From DASRAJ01 sp039920305 (lineage in GTDB: Bacteria; Bacteroidota; Bacteroidia; Chitinophagales; UBA10324), in contig JBDSEA010000155.1 of the NCBI GenBank assembly GCA_039920305.1, forward strand, positions 1 through 18,914: a stretch of 18,914 nucleotides of DNA. Reading direction: 5' to 3'. The notes under the pieces are model-generated. The model was given only the letters and a program-made list of their open reading frames with translations. It had not been told where the DNA came from and searched no databases. Made by a program: the position numbers and the translations under genes. Shown here piece after piece: positions 1-7,905 of this stretch (position 1 is the first letter of the stretch; every line of letters begins with the position of its first letter).

Positions 1-166
1 CAGTTTTTCCGGTCTCCATCATTTTCTGAAGATCATGAATCGTTAATTCGTTGGGTGTAGATTCTTCCCGATGAAAATCTTCGCGCTTATTTTTATAATT
101 GAAATCCGTCATCGCCAGGCCCGTACCTGCGAGGGAAAGTGTTTTAATAAAATTTCTTCGCTCCAT
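1..166 (-). CDS. Secreted amidase-like protein, N-terminal fragment
   Basis: Only the first 55 residues are in the window; the rest lies beyond base 1. The ATG is at 166-164. The protein begins MERRNFIKTLSLAGTGLA, a twin-arginine (Tat) signal with the RRxFxK core followed by a short hydrophobic stretch, so the product is probably folded in the cytoplasm and exported. After a charged linker comes ELTIHDLQKMMETGKT, which resembles the opening helix of amidase-signature enzymes (the GatA-like family, usually about 500 residues with a Ser-cisSer-Lys triad). None of the catalytic residues is visible, so the amidase call rests on this short motif and could be wrong; the Tat signal is clearer. The gene is divergent from mgtE across 120 bases. 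I found no clean promoter motif upstream. Confidence 0.55.
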   Translation of the reverse strand, partial: MERRNFIKTLSLAGTGLAMTDFNYKNKREDFHREESTPNELTIHDLQKMMETGKT

Positions 167-286
167 AAAAATTTTTTTGCAAGGTGAAAATACTTACTGA
201 CGAAGAAGTTTTTTTGTTCAAGCCTTTCTGGGGCTTAGCTTCGCGCACGTTTTTGAAATCACCTATAGAACCTCCGGGTTGTTGTA

Positions 287-1663
287 ATGCCCGCTACGGA
301 AACACAAGAGCTTGCCCGTCAAATGCTCGATGGGAATCTGTTTCAGCTCAGGCATCTGATTGATCGCCTGCAGCCGGAAGAGCTGGCCGAGGTATTGAAC
401 CAGACGAAGGAAACAGAGCTTCATAAAATTTTCCAGTTCCTTCCACCTGAAAAAGCGATTCTCACTTTTGAGAATCTTGAGTATGATGTGCAGGAAGAGC
501 TGCTGAGCAATTTCAACTTTTCCCAGCTTACCAATACACTTAACCAGATTTCAGCAGATGACCGCACACAGCTATTCGAGCGCCTGAAGCCTGAAACAGT
601 TCAGCGCTATATTTCATTGCTTACTGATGAAGAGCGCCGGGTTGCGCAGTCACTTCTTAATTATCCTGAGGACAGCATTGGCCGGCTGATGACACCAGAG
701 CTCGTTTCAGTGAAAGAAGAATGGACCATTCAGCAGTCACTCGATTACATAAGAGCCCATGGCAGGAACAGCGAAACCCTGAACGAGATCTACGTCACAG
801 ATTCACGCGGTGTTTTGATTGATGATATTGGTGTTGGGAAATTTTTGCTTGCACCGCTGGATCAAAAGGTGAGTACGATCATGGATAGTCAGTTTATTTC
901 GCTGAGTGCAAAGGATGACCAGGAAACAGCAGTGAGGGCATTCAAGCAGGCGAACCGCGTAGCCTTGCCGGTAACGGATTTCAACGGGCTGCTGCTCGGC
1001 ATTCTTACCGTAGATGATGTGGTGGATGTGATGGAAGAAGAAGACACTGAGGACATTCAAAAGTTCGGCGGTAGTGAGGCGCTTGATGAACCTTACCTGA
1101 AAGTTTCTTTACGCAAGCTCATTCAAAAACGGGCAGGATGGCTGGTGGTATTATTTATCGGGGAAATGTTTACCGCAAGCGCCATGGCATATTTCACCAA
1201 TGAAATACAAAGGGCGCTTGTGCTTGCATTATTTGTTCCACTCATCATCTCAAGCGGCGGCAACAGCGGCTCGCAGGCGGCAACACTCATCATCAGGGCC
1301 ATGGCATTAGGGGAGGTAACTCTTGCAAACTGGTGGAAAGTAACCAGGAGAGAATTCATCTCAGGATTGATCCTGGGACTGATCCTCGGTTGTATCGGTT
1401 TTCTCCGCATCAGTATCTGGACACTCTTTACAGATCTTTACGGACCTCACTGGCTGTTGCTTGCACTCACCGTTTCCCTCTCTTTAATCGGGGTGGTAAT
1501 GTGGGGTACCTTATCAGGCTCGCTGCTTCCCCTTGTATTAAAAAAGTTAGGCGCTGATCCTGCTGCATCTTCTGCGCCCTTTATAGCAACGCTCGTTGAC
1601 GTTACAGGACTGGTGATCTATTTTACGGTTGCCCTGATCATTTTAAGGGGAACGCTTTTGTAG
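287..1663 (+). CDS. mgtE: Magnesium channel MgtE
   Basis: Inner-membrane Mg2+ channel gated by cytoplasmic Mg2+. At 458 residues it has the normal MgtE length and all three parts: a helical MgtE_N domain (about residues 13-115, with repeated L-P-E segments), a CBS pair (about 125-250, opening with EDSIGRLMT and containing LPVTDFNGLLLGILTVDD), and a five-helix membrane domain (about 280-458). Family hallmarks are present: SGGNSGSQAATLIIR near residue 322 and DPAASSAPFIATL then DVTGLVIYF near 423-446. Asp438 in DVTG corresponds to the pore Asp that binds Mg2+ in the Thermus enzyme. The ATG at 287 gives the full N-terminal domain. The gene stands alone, divergent from the amidase gene and convergent with nfu. 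No Shine-Dalgarno sequence is visible, as is usual in Bacteroidota. Confidence 0.95.
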   Translation: MPATETQELARQMLDGNLFQLRHLIDRLQPEELAEVLNQTKETELHKIFQFLPPEKAILTFENLEYDVQEELLSNFNFSQLTNTLNQISADDRTQLFERLKPETVQRYISLLTDEERRVAQSLLNYPEDSIGRLMTPELVSVKEEWTIQQSLDYIRAHGRNSETLNEIYVTDSRGVLIDDIGVGKFLLAPLDQKVSTIMDSQFISLSAKDDQETAVRAFKQANRVALPVTDFNGLLLGILTVDDVVDVMEEEDTEDIQKFGGSEALDEPYLKVSLRKLIQKRAGWLVVLFIGEMFTASAMAYFTNEIQRALVLALFVPLIISSGGNSGSQAATLIIRAMALGEVTLANWWKVTRREFISGLILGLILGCIGFLRISIWTLFTDLYGPHWLLLALTVSLSLIGVVMWGTLSGSLLPLVLKKLGADPAASSAPFIATLVDVTGLVIYFTVALIILRGTLL

Positions 1664-1753
1664 CAGCATCCGGGGACTGAATGCTTCGAGCAACGGTGCA
1701 TTCAAAAAAAGTAACCTGAGCGGTTGAATAAATCTTGGCAGTTGCCGGTAAGA

Positions 1754-2341
1754 TCAAATTGCTTCAGCAACCACTTCCTGAACTTCCGGAACCATTCTTT
1801 TCAGTAATCCCTCAATGCCGGCTTTAAGCGTGATCATTGAAGAAGGGCAGCCGCTGCAGGAGCCCTGGAGCATCAGTTCCACCTTGCCCTCGTGATAGGA
1901 TTTGAATTGTATGGCACCCCCATCCATTTCTACTGCGGGCTTAACATAGTTCTCAAGCATTTCTTTGATTTTTGCAACAATTTCCTCATCGTTGCCGGAT
2001 GTTAAATGAACAGGATGAGATTTAAAATCCGGGGCAATAACCTCTTTCCCGTCCTCCAGGTAATTCTTAACAAATTCACGGAGGGTGGGAGAAATCTCCA
2101 TCCAGTCCGCTTCCGGGGTTTTAGTAACTGTGACAAAGTTGTTCATGATAAACACACCTTTCACAAACGGAAACCCGAATAATTCGGTAGCCAGCGCTGA
2201 TTGCTTTGCTGATCCCTCCTCAGGAAAATCCGCTGAGCTATTGGGAAACAGAACTGTATCTGCCACGAATTTCATGGTTTCAGGATTGGGAGTCATCTCG
2301 GTATAAACATCTACCGCACGGGGCTGAACGATTGTTTCCAT
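1754..2341 (-). CDS. nfu: NifU-family iron-sulfur cluster carrier (Nfu)
   Basis: Cytoplasmic carrier that delivers [4Fe-4S] clusters to target proteins. From the ATG at 2341 it has 195 residues: an Nfu_N domain (about 10-90, containing YTEMTPNPETMKF and FVKGVFIMNNFVTVTK) and a C-terminal NifU-like domain (about 115-195) with the conserved MDGGAIQF strand and the cluster-binding CxxC, seen as CSGC starting at residue 162. A longer reading from a TTG at 2371 adds ten residues, but that TTG lies upstream of a perfect TAnnTTTG promoter element (2359-2366), so the ATG at 2341 is preferred. The gene is convergent with mgtE and divergent from corA, and so is transcribed alone. The domain order is the usual one for Bacteroidota and mitochondrial Nfu proteins, unlike E. 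coli NfuA, whose N-terminal domain is of the A-type carrier fold. Confidence 0.93.
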   Translation of the reverse strand: METIVQPRAVDVYTEMTPNPETMKFVADTVLFPNSSADFPEEGSAKQSALATELFGFPFVKGVFIMNNFVTVTKTPEADWMEISPTLREFVKNYLEDGKEVIAPDFKSHPVHLTSGNDEEIVAKIKEMLENYVKPAVEMDGGAIQFKSYHEGKVELMLQGSCSGCPSSMITLKAGIEGLLKRMVPEVQEVVAEAI

Positions 2342-2358
2342 AGAAAAAGATTTGAATG

Positions 2359-2366
2359 CAAAGATA
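2359..2366 (-). promoter_or_regulatory. Promoter -7 element for nfu
   Basis: The minus strand reads TATCTTTG, an exact match to the Bacteroidota -7 consensus TAnnTTTG. It ends 17 bases before the nfu ATG, which implies an untranslated leader of about 10-12 bases. I see no TTTG at the usual 19-21 base spacing upstream, so only half of the promoter is supported. Confidence 0.55.
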
Positions 2367-2450
2367 ACCAAAACACGGCGGTGATGGTTCCGTAACGACT
2401 TATATTAAACTGGATTCAGAATGTTATAAATGACCATTGCGAATGTGTTT

Positions 2451-2457
2451 TACTTTG
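2451..2457 (+). promoter_or_regulatory. Possible promoter -7 element for corA
   Basis: TACTTTG is one base short of TAnnTTTG and ends 5 bases before the ATG at 2463. If used, the transcript would be nearly leaderless. It is weak alone, but its position mirrors the nfu, cytochrome and RND promoters. Confidence 0.25.
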
Positions 2458-2462
2458 TCCTT

Positions 2463-3548
2463 ATGAAAGTGAAAAGAAAGAAATCATTTCGAAAAGCGCA
2501 GGCGCATAAAAAAACGGGTATGCCACCTGGCAAACTGGTTTATATAGGTCAGGAAAAGCAGGCGTTACCGAAAATCATGGTCTTCGATTACGATAGCTCG
2601 CATTACGAAGAAAAAACGCTCGCCGAAGCAGAGGAATGTTTCCAATACAAGCATACCAATACTACCACGTGGATTAATGTTACGGGAATCCATGATACTT
2701 CCATCGTTGAAAAGTTAGGAAAGCACTTCGGCATCAGCCCGCTGGCTCTCGAAGATGTGGTGAATACCAACTCCCGCCCTAAAATTGATGACTTCAAGGA
2801 ATATGTTTTAGTCATCATTAAGATGCTCAACTATGAGCATAATGATCACAAGTCACTCAATGTGGAGCAAGTGAGCCTGATTCTTGGAAAAAATTTCGTA
2901 ATCTCCTTCCAGGAAAATGAGGCAGATCTTTTTGATGGCATTCGTGCCCGGCTGCGTGATTCCGGCGCCCGGACGAGAAATTACGGTGCAGATTATCTCT
3001 TGTATTGCCTGACAGACCGTGTGGTGGATGAATACTTTCTCATAATTGAATCCATGGGAGAAGAGCTTGAGGACATGGAGGATGATGTGGCAATCAATCC
3101 CTCGCAGGAGTTTCTCAAGCGTTACAATGAATTAAAGCGTGATAGTATTTTTCTCCGGAAATCAGTGTGGCCGCTACGTGAGGTGATCAATTACTTATTG
3201 CGAAATGAAGTGGGATTGATTTCACCGGGTGTTCTGCCCTACTTCCGGGATTTATACGACCACACCATCCAGGTGATTGATACCACTGAAACTTACCGGG
3301 ATCTTTTTTCGGATATTATGGATCTCTATCTCTCCACGCTTAGCCTGAGAATGAATGAAGTGATGAAGGTGTTAACGATTATTTCAACCATTTTCATTCC
3401 CCTCACCTTTATCGTGGGGGTATACGGTATGAATTTTAAGTTTATGCCGGAGCTGAACTGGCATTATGGTTACTATTTTCTCTGGGGAATCATCATACTG
3501 GTGGCCGGGGCGATGATTATATTCTTTAAAAAAAGAAAATGGTTTTAG
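2463..3548 (+). CDS. corA: Magnesium/cobalt channel CorA
   Basis: Inner-membrane pentameric divalent-cation channel (Mg2+, also Co2+ or Ni2+). From the ATG at 2463 it has 361 residues, normal for the family. A basic N-terminus and the PPGKLVYIG strand lead into the cytoplasmic domain, followed by a long stalk helix and two C-terminal membrane helices. The signature GMN is at residues 322-324 (VYGMNF), at the end of the first membrane helix; the short loop FMPELNW and a second helix ending in KKRKWF follow. A start at 2430 would add eleven hydrophobic residues (TIANVFYFVL) that look like translated promoter DNA, so I chose the second ATG. The gene is divergent from nfu and tail-to-tail with recX, with only 4 bases between the stop codons, leaving no room for a separate terminator. 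Confidence 0.94.
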   Translation: MKVKRKKSFRKAQAHKKTGMPPGKLVYIGQEKQALPKIMVFDYDSSHYEEKTLAEAEECFQYKHTNTTTWINVTGIHDTSIVEKLGKHFGISPLALEDVVNTNSRPKIDDFKEYVLVIIKMLNYEHNDHKSLNVEQVSLILGKNFVISFQENEADLFDGIRARLRDSGARTRNYGADYLLYCLTDRVVDEYFLIIESMGEELEDMEDDVAINPSQEFLKRYNELKRDSIFLRKSVWPLREVINYLLRNEVGLISPGVLPYFRDLYDHTIQVIDTTETYRDLFSDIMDLYLSTLSLRMNEVMKVLTIISTIFIPLTFIVGVYGMNFKFMPELNWHYGYYFLWGIIILVAGAMIIFFKKRKWF

Positions 3549-3552
3549 CCCG

Positions 3553-4044
3553 TTATTCATGATCGTAATAATCATTTACGTGCTGAAAAACAAGCTCCGT
3601 CTCGTATCCTTTCCGGATCAGGTAATTTGAAAGTTTTTGCTTACGCGTAAAAATATTTTTGTCTTTAAGCGCAGCGGCTTTCTTTTCTAATAAGATGAGC
3701 ATTGTCTTCTTGTAATTGGGGGTATCAATTTCCTTCATTGCCTTTGCAATGCAGTAAGTTGAAATGCCTTTTGCTTTGAGCTGCTGTTCAATTTTTTTTC
3801 TGCCCCAGTTTTTTAACCTGAATTTTCCCCCGGCAAAGGCGATGGCAAAGCGTTCCTCATTCAGAAAGTTTTCATCAATCAGCTTTGTGATTAAATTTTC
3901 CAGGTCATTCCCGCGAAGCCCGCACCGGAGAAGTCTTGTGCGTACTTCCTGGTGGCATCGTTCCTGGTACGCACAATATTTTTTGAGAAGGGCCAGTGCA
4001 TCAGTAGTTGAATAATATTTTTTTCCGGAAGAAAATCCCACCAA
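3553..4044 (-). CDS. recX: Regulatory protein RecX
   Basis: RecX binds RecA filaments and tunes homologous recombination and the SOS response. The 163-residue product has the usual length and the all-helical three-repeat pattern: DALALLKKYCAYQERCHQEV near the N-terminus, then LIDENFLNEERFAIAFAGGK with the conserved NEERFA core and the family's GRKKIEQQLKAKGI, and a third repeat ending LIRKGYETELVFQ. There is no ATG in a suitable place: the frame is open only for two codons before a TTG at 4044, followed directly by a GTG at 4041, so the start must be TTG or GTG. The frame continues directly from the porZ stop codon (TAA at 4053-4051), leaving 6 bases between the genes. That suggests translation coupled to porZ and a single transcript. 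Confidence 0.9.
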   Translation of the reverse strand: MVGFSSGKKYYSTTDALALLKKYCAYQERCHQEVRTRLLRCGLRGNDLENLITKLIDENFLNEERFAIAFAGGKFRLKNWGRKKIEQQLKAKGISTYCIAKAMKEIDTPNYKKTMLILLEKKAAALKDKNIFTRKQKLSNYLIRKGYETELVFQHVNDYYDHE

Positions 4045-4050
4045 TCCCGC

Positions 4051-6345
4051 TTAATTGATGATGAGCAGTTTAGTAACACAGGTTACTGATGCATCTGTAT
4101 TCGACGCCCACACGAGGTACACTCCCGTTTTAGCGCGAACCCCTGAATAGTTTTTGCCATCCCACACTACCTGGCCCCCCTGTGCCTGGGTACGGTAAAT
4201 AAGTATTCCCGCTTCATCTGTAATTTTTACATCCGCATTGTCCACCATGCCGCTGATGGCAATGGGCCCGTCATAGGATTCACGAACCGGATTGGGATAA
4301 ACCATGGGAGCGCATGAAGATGCTGAGCCGGTGGTGGCCTCACCACGATAAACGATCAGGCCATTATCAGTTCCGATATAAACTTCACCACTGGAATTAT
4401 CAATGGCAAGAGCATCAATAAAGTTGGAGAAAATCGGACTATTTTCAGTAGTTAAGTGAAGTATTTGTTCTGTTCCGTCAGCGGAGAAAAGCCAGATACC
4501 ATTATCAGTGCCGATCCATTTTTGATTGGCTCCGTCAATAACGATTTGCCGCACATTCTCAGTTTCAAGCAGATATCCATTATATCCCCCGCTGTTTACA
4601 ACAATCTGCTGTGCATCACAGCCGAATTCAGAAAATTCATCACCCGGACAATAGAAAACAGCTACTCCTGATTCAGTGCCTGCCCAGATGGTACCATCTT
4701 TATCTTTAGTGATACAGTTTACCGAAAGGGAGGGCAGACCACCGCTGCCCGGCACATTTATGAGCAATTTATACTGATCATCGGATGGATCATCCAGGGT
4801 GTTTCCATAGTTAAAAACCATGATGCCCTGCCTTGGCAGTACAAACCAAACCTGGTTAAAATCATCAAAGGCGATATTGGTGATCCACTGCTGGCTTATG
4901 GGAAACGGCGGCTGGAAATCGAGCCATGTGCCATCAGCTTTACGAACGCAGATCGGATCCAGCGCACCAAAGTTTGACACCCACATATTTCCATACTGAT
5001 CAAAAGCGATATCAGATGCTTTTACCCGCCTGATGTCGCCATTGGTGCCGCTGAGGCTGCTGTTGTTTTCATCATACTGGTTCGTGATTCCAAGCTTGTC
5101 ATCAAATTCAACTATTCCTTTCCAAAGACTTCCGAAATAGGTTAAGTTGGTCACAGGATTTACAGTAACACATACAATGTCGAATGTGTCAATAAGGTTG
5201 GTATTATTGATGTCATAGTGATTCCAAAATCCATCTATTTTGGCAAAAAATCCATCCTGATTAAAAATAAATCCATAGGATGAATTCCATCCTCCGGGGG
5301 CAACATAAACACTATGCGTATTGCTGTTGATGGCGAGATCAAACACATTTTTAGAATAGGGCCCGTCAGGATAAAAAGATTCAAGATTTCCTTCTGTTGA
5401 TTTCTGCAATCCGTTGTAAAGGTCAGCGATCCACACAGCGCCACTTGCTTCTACAGCTTGCAATGGCTGAGGGGTGTAAATGGAGTCTATTTGACCGGCG
5501 GAATGAATTACGGTTACCCTTGCTCCGGCGGACCCAATCTGGCTCACGAGAAGGGCATCAGAAGAAACTTCCATTTTCCTGATATCCAATCCGGGGCGAA
5601 AATAAAAATAGGGAGCCCATACCCCTGAATTGAACTGAAAAATAGTATCCTTCTTAGCTGCAAGAACCAGGTTATTAAAAGTGATACAATCGGTATAGCT
5701 TCCGCTTTGAAGACCTTCTTCCGGAGTAAAAAGATGCCAGCGGCTAAAATCTGCAAGAAACGGATCGCTCAGGCTGGCAAAATACATACCGGAGATGGTT
5801 GCCGCATAAATATTCGTTCCGTCAATGGCTACATCATTTACCTGGAGCTGTGAACCATTGGGTCCGATGTAATAAGTATCCTTGATCTCATTCTTTATTA
5901 CATCGTAAACCACTATTCCGAAACCACAGGAAAAATATGCATAATCACCATAAATGTAAACGCCGTAAATTGCCTTATCACCCACAATGCTTTTACGCTC
6001 AATATCTGACACATTGGTGATTATTCCATCCTTCATAATATCAATATTGCTGTTGGCATAGCAAATTACCAGCAGATCATGGGATTTATCATATGAAAGC
6101 AGCGTGGTTTGAATATCAGAAAGCCCATTCACCTTGCTGAATTTCTCCATGGAGTTATCAGTCAGATCCACGGAATAAAAAGCAATCGTTGCTGCGCAGT
6201 AAACTTTATTATCAGAGGCCGTTACGCTGTATGCATTTCTATAAACGAGTTCATCTCTCCATTGGCCCAGCGCAAGTTGCTGAGCATAGAGATGATTCGA
6301 AATAAATAGGGTGAATAAGAGACTTGCCGGTAAGTGAATTTTCAT
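4051..6345 (-). CDS. porZ: T9SS attachment-complex protein PorZ
   Basis: Surface component of the type IX secretion system. In Porphyromonas, PorZ acts with PorU, PorV and PorQ to hand anionic lipopolysaccharide to the sortase PorU. From the ATG at 6345 it has 764 residues: a signal peptide (MKIHLPASLLFTLFISNHLYAQ), the PorZ-type opening around LGQWRDELVYRNAYSVTA, two beta-propeller regions built from two-component-propeller repeats (KVNGLSDIQTTLLSYD, CGFGIVVYDVIKNEIKDTYY, later IWAGTESGVAVF, KWIGTDNGIWLF and VYIGTDNGLIVY), and a C-terminal beta domain of the T9SS sorting type (YPNPVRE at its start, GVYLVW and KLLIIN at its end). A longer TTG start at 6387 lies upstream of the promoter-like site and is rejected. 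The gene is followed 6 bases later by recX. Other propeller proteins with sorting domains exist, so the PorZ call rests mainly on the N-terminal half. Confidence 0.85.
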   Translation of the reverse strand: MKIHLPASLLFTLFISNHLYAQQLALGQWRDELVYRNAYSVTASDNKVYCAATIAFYSVDLTDNSMEKFSKVNGLSDIQTTLLSYDKSHDLLVICYANSNIDIMKDGIITNVSDIERKSIVGDKAIYGVYIYGDYAYFSCGFGIVVYDVIKNEIKDTYYIGPNGSQLQVNDVAIDGTNIYAATISGMYFASLSDPFLADFSRWHLFTPEEGLQSGSYTDCITFNNLVLAAKKDTIFQFNSGVWAPYFYFRPGLDIRKMEVSSDALLVSQIGSAGARVTVIHSAGQIDSIYTPQPLQAVEASGAVWIADLYNGLQKSTEGNLESFYPDGPYSKNVFDLAINSNTHSVYVAPGGWNSSYGFIFNQDGFFAKIDGFWNHYDINNTNLIDTFDIVCVTVNPVTNLTYFGSLWKGIVEFDDKLGITNQYDENNSSLSGTNGDIRRVKASDIAFDQYGNMWVSNFGALDPICVRKADGTWLDFQPPFPISQQWITNIAFDDFNQVWFVLPRQGIMVFNYGNTLDDPSDDQYKLLINVPGSGGLPSLSVNCITKDKDGTIWAGTESGVAVFYCPGDEFSEFGCDAQQIVVNSGGYNGYLLETENVRQIVIDGANQKWIGTDNGIWLFSADGTEQILHLTTENSPIFSNFIDALAIDNSSGEVYIGTDNGLIVYRGEATTGSASSCAPMVYPNPVRESYDGPIAISGMVDNADVKITDEAGILIYRTQAQGGQVVWDGKNYSGVRAKTGVYLVWASNTDASVTCVTKLLIIN

Positions 6346-6354
6346 AGAAAGTGG

Positions 6355-6388
6355 TAAAATTACACCGTTTGATAGTGAGGAGTCCAAA
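6355..6388 (-). promoter_or_regulatory. Probable porZ-recX promoter
   Basis: The minus strand carries TAATTTTA (6362-6355), one base from TAnnTTTG, ending 9 bases before the porZ ATG. A TTTG (6388-6385) lies 22 bases upstream, slightly more than the usual 19-21. The site is overlapped by the palindrome at 6364-6392, which covers the spacer and the upstream element. Confidence 0.4.
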
Positions 6389-6392
6389 CGGT
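6364..6392. repeat. Perfect 8+8 inverted repeat in the porZ promoter region
   Basis: ACCGTTTG (6364-6371) and CAAACGGT (6385-6392) are exact reverse complements separated by 13 bases. Matching positions in the two arms are 21 bases apart, two turns of DNA. This is the layout expected of an operator bound by a dimeric regulator on one face, though a chance palindrome or an RNA hairpin is possible. It lies between the divergent porZ and DUF6600 genes. Confidence 0.5.
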
Positions 6393-6527
6393 TAAAATCT
6401 CAAATTATTTCACCCTGAAAAATGTAACGGCGAACGGTCAATAATCTGATATTTCATAGCTAAAAATAATCATGGCACCAATTATGCAATTCTCTAAAAT
6501 TGTTTTTAAAACAAAATAATTTAAGCA

Positions 6528-7715
6528 ATGAAAACACTAATTAAATTCTTCGCAGCGCTCCTGGTAGTGAGTATGGCATCATGGTCAGCTCCCAATAAAT
6601 CCTCAGCGCAGGTTTCAGTAAGCTTACAGCTTTTTTATGATGACCTTAGTCCGTATGGCAACTGGGTAAATTACCCTGCTTACGGCAATGTATGGGTACC
6701 CGGTGTTGGTGCCGGATTCATTCCTTACAGCACTGGTGGTCACTGGGTGCTCACCACTTTTGGATGGACCTGGGTATCAGATTATCCATGGGGCTGGGCT
6801 CCCTTCCATTATGGTCGCTGGAATTTTGATCCTATTGTAGGATGGCTTTGGATTCCAGGCCGTCAATGGGGTCCGGCATGGGTATCATGGAGGCGTGCGC
6901 CCGGTTATTATGGATGGGCTCCCTTAGGTTATGGAAGGGACAATGACAGAAATGATAATCATAATAACTGGGTTTTTGTGAATGATAAAGACATTGACCG
7001 CAATGACCTGGACCGCTATCAGATAGACCGTTCAAAGAACGCCGATATCATCAGGAACTCCAACATGATTGATAACAAGCGAACTGACGATAAAAGAGGT
7101 GTTTCCTATAATGCCGGACCGGATGCTAATGAAGTAAGAAAGGTAACAGGCAGGGATATTAAAGCTGCTGCCCTGCGCGATAATGATAAGCCCGGACAAA
7201 AAATAGACAGAGATGAGGTTAGAATGTTTCGTCCGGAGGTGAAAAACGAAAATGCGGAGGGAAAGAAGCCGGAACCGGCAAAAGTGATAAGCATGAACGA
7301 AGCCAGGGCAGCACATGAGAAAAATACGGGTGACCGCGACCGCCAGAATTTGCCGGGAAATCAAAGGCCTGTACCTGAAAATAAACCTGGTATGCAGAAC
7401 GAGCCACGCGATATCAATAATAACGATTTAAATCGTCCGGAAACACGTCCGAAACAGGATAATTCTGATAACGAAAAGGATCTAACCAGGCCTAAGGTAA
7501 ACCGTGATAATGAAGGCAATATGCAGCCCGAAAAAAGGCCTGAAAATCCTAATGATAAGGATCCGCGAGAGATGAATGAGAAAGCAGAACCGAGAAATGA
7601 TCATCCTGCTAATAACCCGGAGCAATCACCCCAGATGAATGGGAAAAAAGAAAATGTGGCTCCTCCGGCGCAGCATCAGAAGAAAAGTAAGAAAAGACAA
7701 AAGCAACCTAAGTAA
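6528..7715 (+). CDS. Exported DUF6600-type protein with long charged tail
   Basis: The function is unknown. The 395-residue product has a signal peptide (MKTLIKFFAALLVVSMASWS, likely cut near SSAQ at 25-28). A compact aromatic domain follows (about 33-140) with repeated W-rich strands: SPYGNWV, GHWVLTTFGWTWVS, YPWGWAPFHYGRW, GWLWIPGRQWGPAWVSW and YYGWAPLG. This pattern matches the DUF6600 family. Residues about 140-395 are low-complexity and probably disordered, rich in Asn, Asp, Arg, Lys, Glu and Pro, ending in the strongly basic HQKKSKKRQKQPK. I see no cysteine and no enzyme motif. The protein probably sits in the periplasm or at the cell surface. The gene stands alone: it is divergent from porZ and closed by a strong terminator at 7797. 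The start follows an A/T-rich leader typical of the phylum. Confidence 0.8.
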   Translation: MKTLIKFFAALLVVSMASWSAPNKSSAQVSVSLQLFYDDLSPYGNWVNYPAYGNVWVPGVGAGFIPYSTGGHWVLTTFGWTWVSDYPWGWAPFHYGRWNFDPIVGWLWIPGRQWGPAWVSWRRAPGYYGWAPLGYGRDNDRNDNHNNWVFVNDKDIDRNDLDRYQIDRSKNADIIRNSNMIDNKRTDDKRGVSYNAGPDANEVRKVTGRDIKAAALRDNDKPGQKIDRDEVRMFRPEVKNENAEGKKPEPAKVISMNEARAAHEKNTGDRDRQNLPGNQRPVPENKPGMQNEPRDINNNDLNRPETRPKQDNSDNEKDLTRPKVNRDNEGNMQPEKRPENPNDKDPREMNEKAEPRNDHPANNPEQSPQMNGKKENVAPPAQHQKKSKKRQKQPK

Positions 7716-7796
7716 CAGGTAATCAGAAAAAAATGGTTAGGAAATCAGAGGAGACAGAATTCGATTATATCTGTTATTAGCAAATAAACAAGTCGG

Positions 7797-7836
7797 GTCC
7801 ACACTTTCAATCATGAAAGTGTGGACTTTGTTTTTA
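7797..7836 (+). terminator. Intrinsic terminator after the DUF6600 gene
   Basis: A perfect 13-base-pair stem (7797-7809 with 7814-7826, arms GTCCACACTTTCA and TGAAAGTGTGGAC) has a 4-base loop and is followed by TTTGTTTTTA. This is a textbook Rho-independent terminator for plus-strand transcription, about 80 bases after the stop codon. It separates this gene from the cytochrome gene. Confidence 0.9.
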
Positions 7837-7897
7837 TCAGCCTCTCAAAATAGGATAGCATCTATTAAAGAGTTTCTACAGCATTCTTCATAGTTTT

Positions 7898-7905
7898 TAC
7901 TTTTG
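7898..7905 (+). promoter_or_regulatory. Promoter -7 element for the octahaem cytochrome gene
   Basis: TACTTTTG is an exact TAnnTTTG match, ending 15 bases before the ATG at 7921. A TTTC, one base from TTTG, lies 21 bases upstream at 7873-7876. The last three bases are a TTG in the cytochrome frame, which explains why a naive reading would start the gene inside its own promoter. Confidence 0.55.

Noticed and set aside
1678..1704. Hairpin TGAATGC-N13-GCATTCA followed by seven A's between mgtE and nfu
   Set aside because: As an intrinsic terminator it fails on both strands: T-runs would have to follow the stem, but the A-run follows it on the plus strand, so T's precede it on the minus strand. 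The loop is also long.
6500..6514. TTGTTTT-T-AAAACAA palindrome upstream of the DUF6600 gene
   Set aside because: It consists almost wholly of A and T in an A/T-rich leader, so chance is a sufficient explanation.
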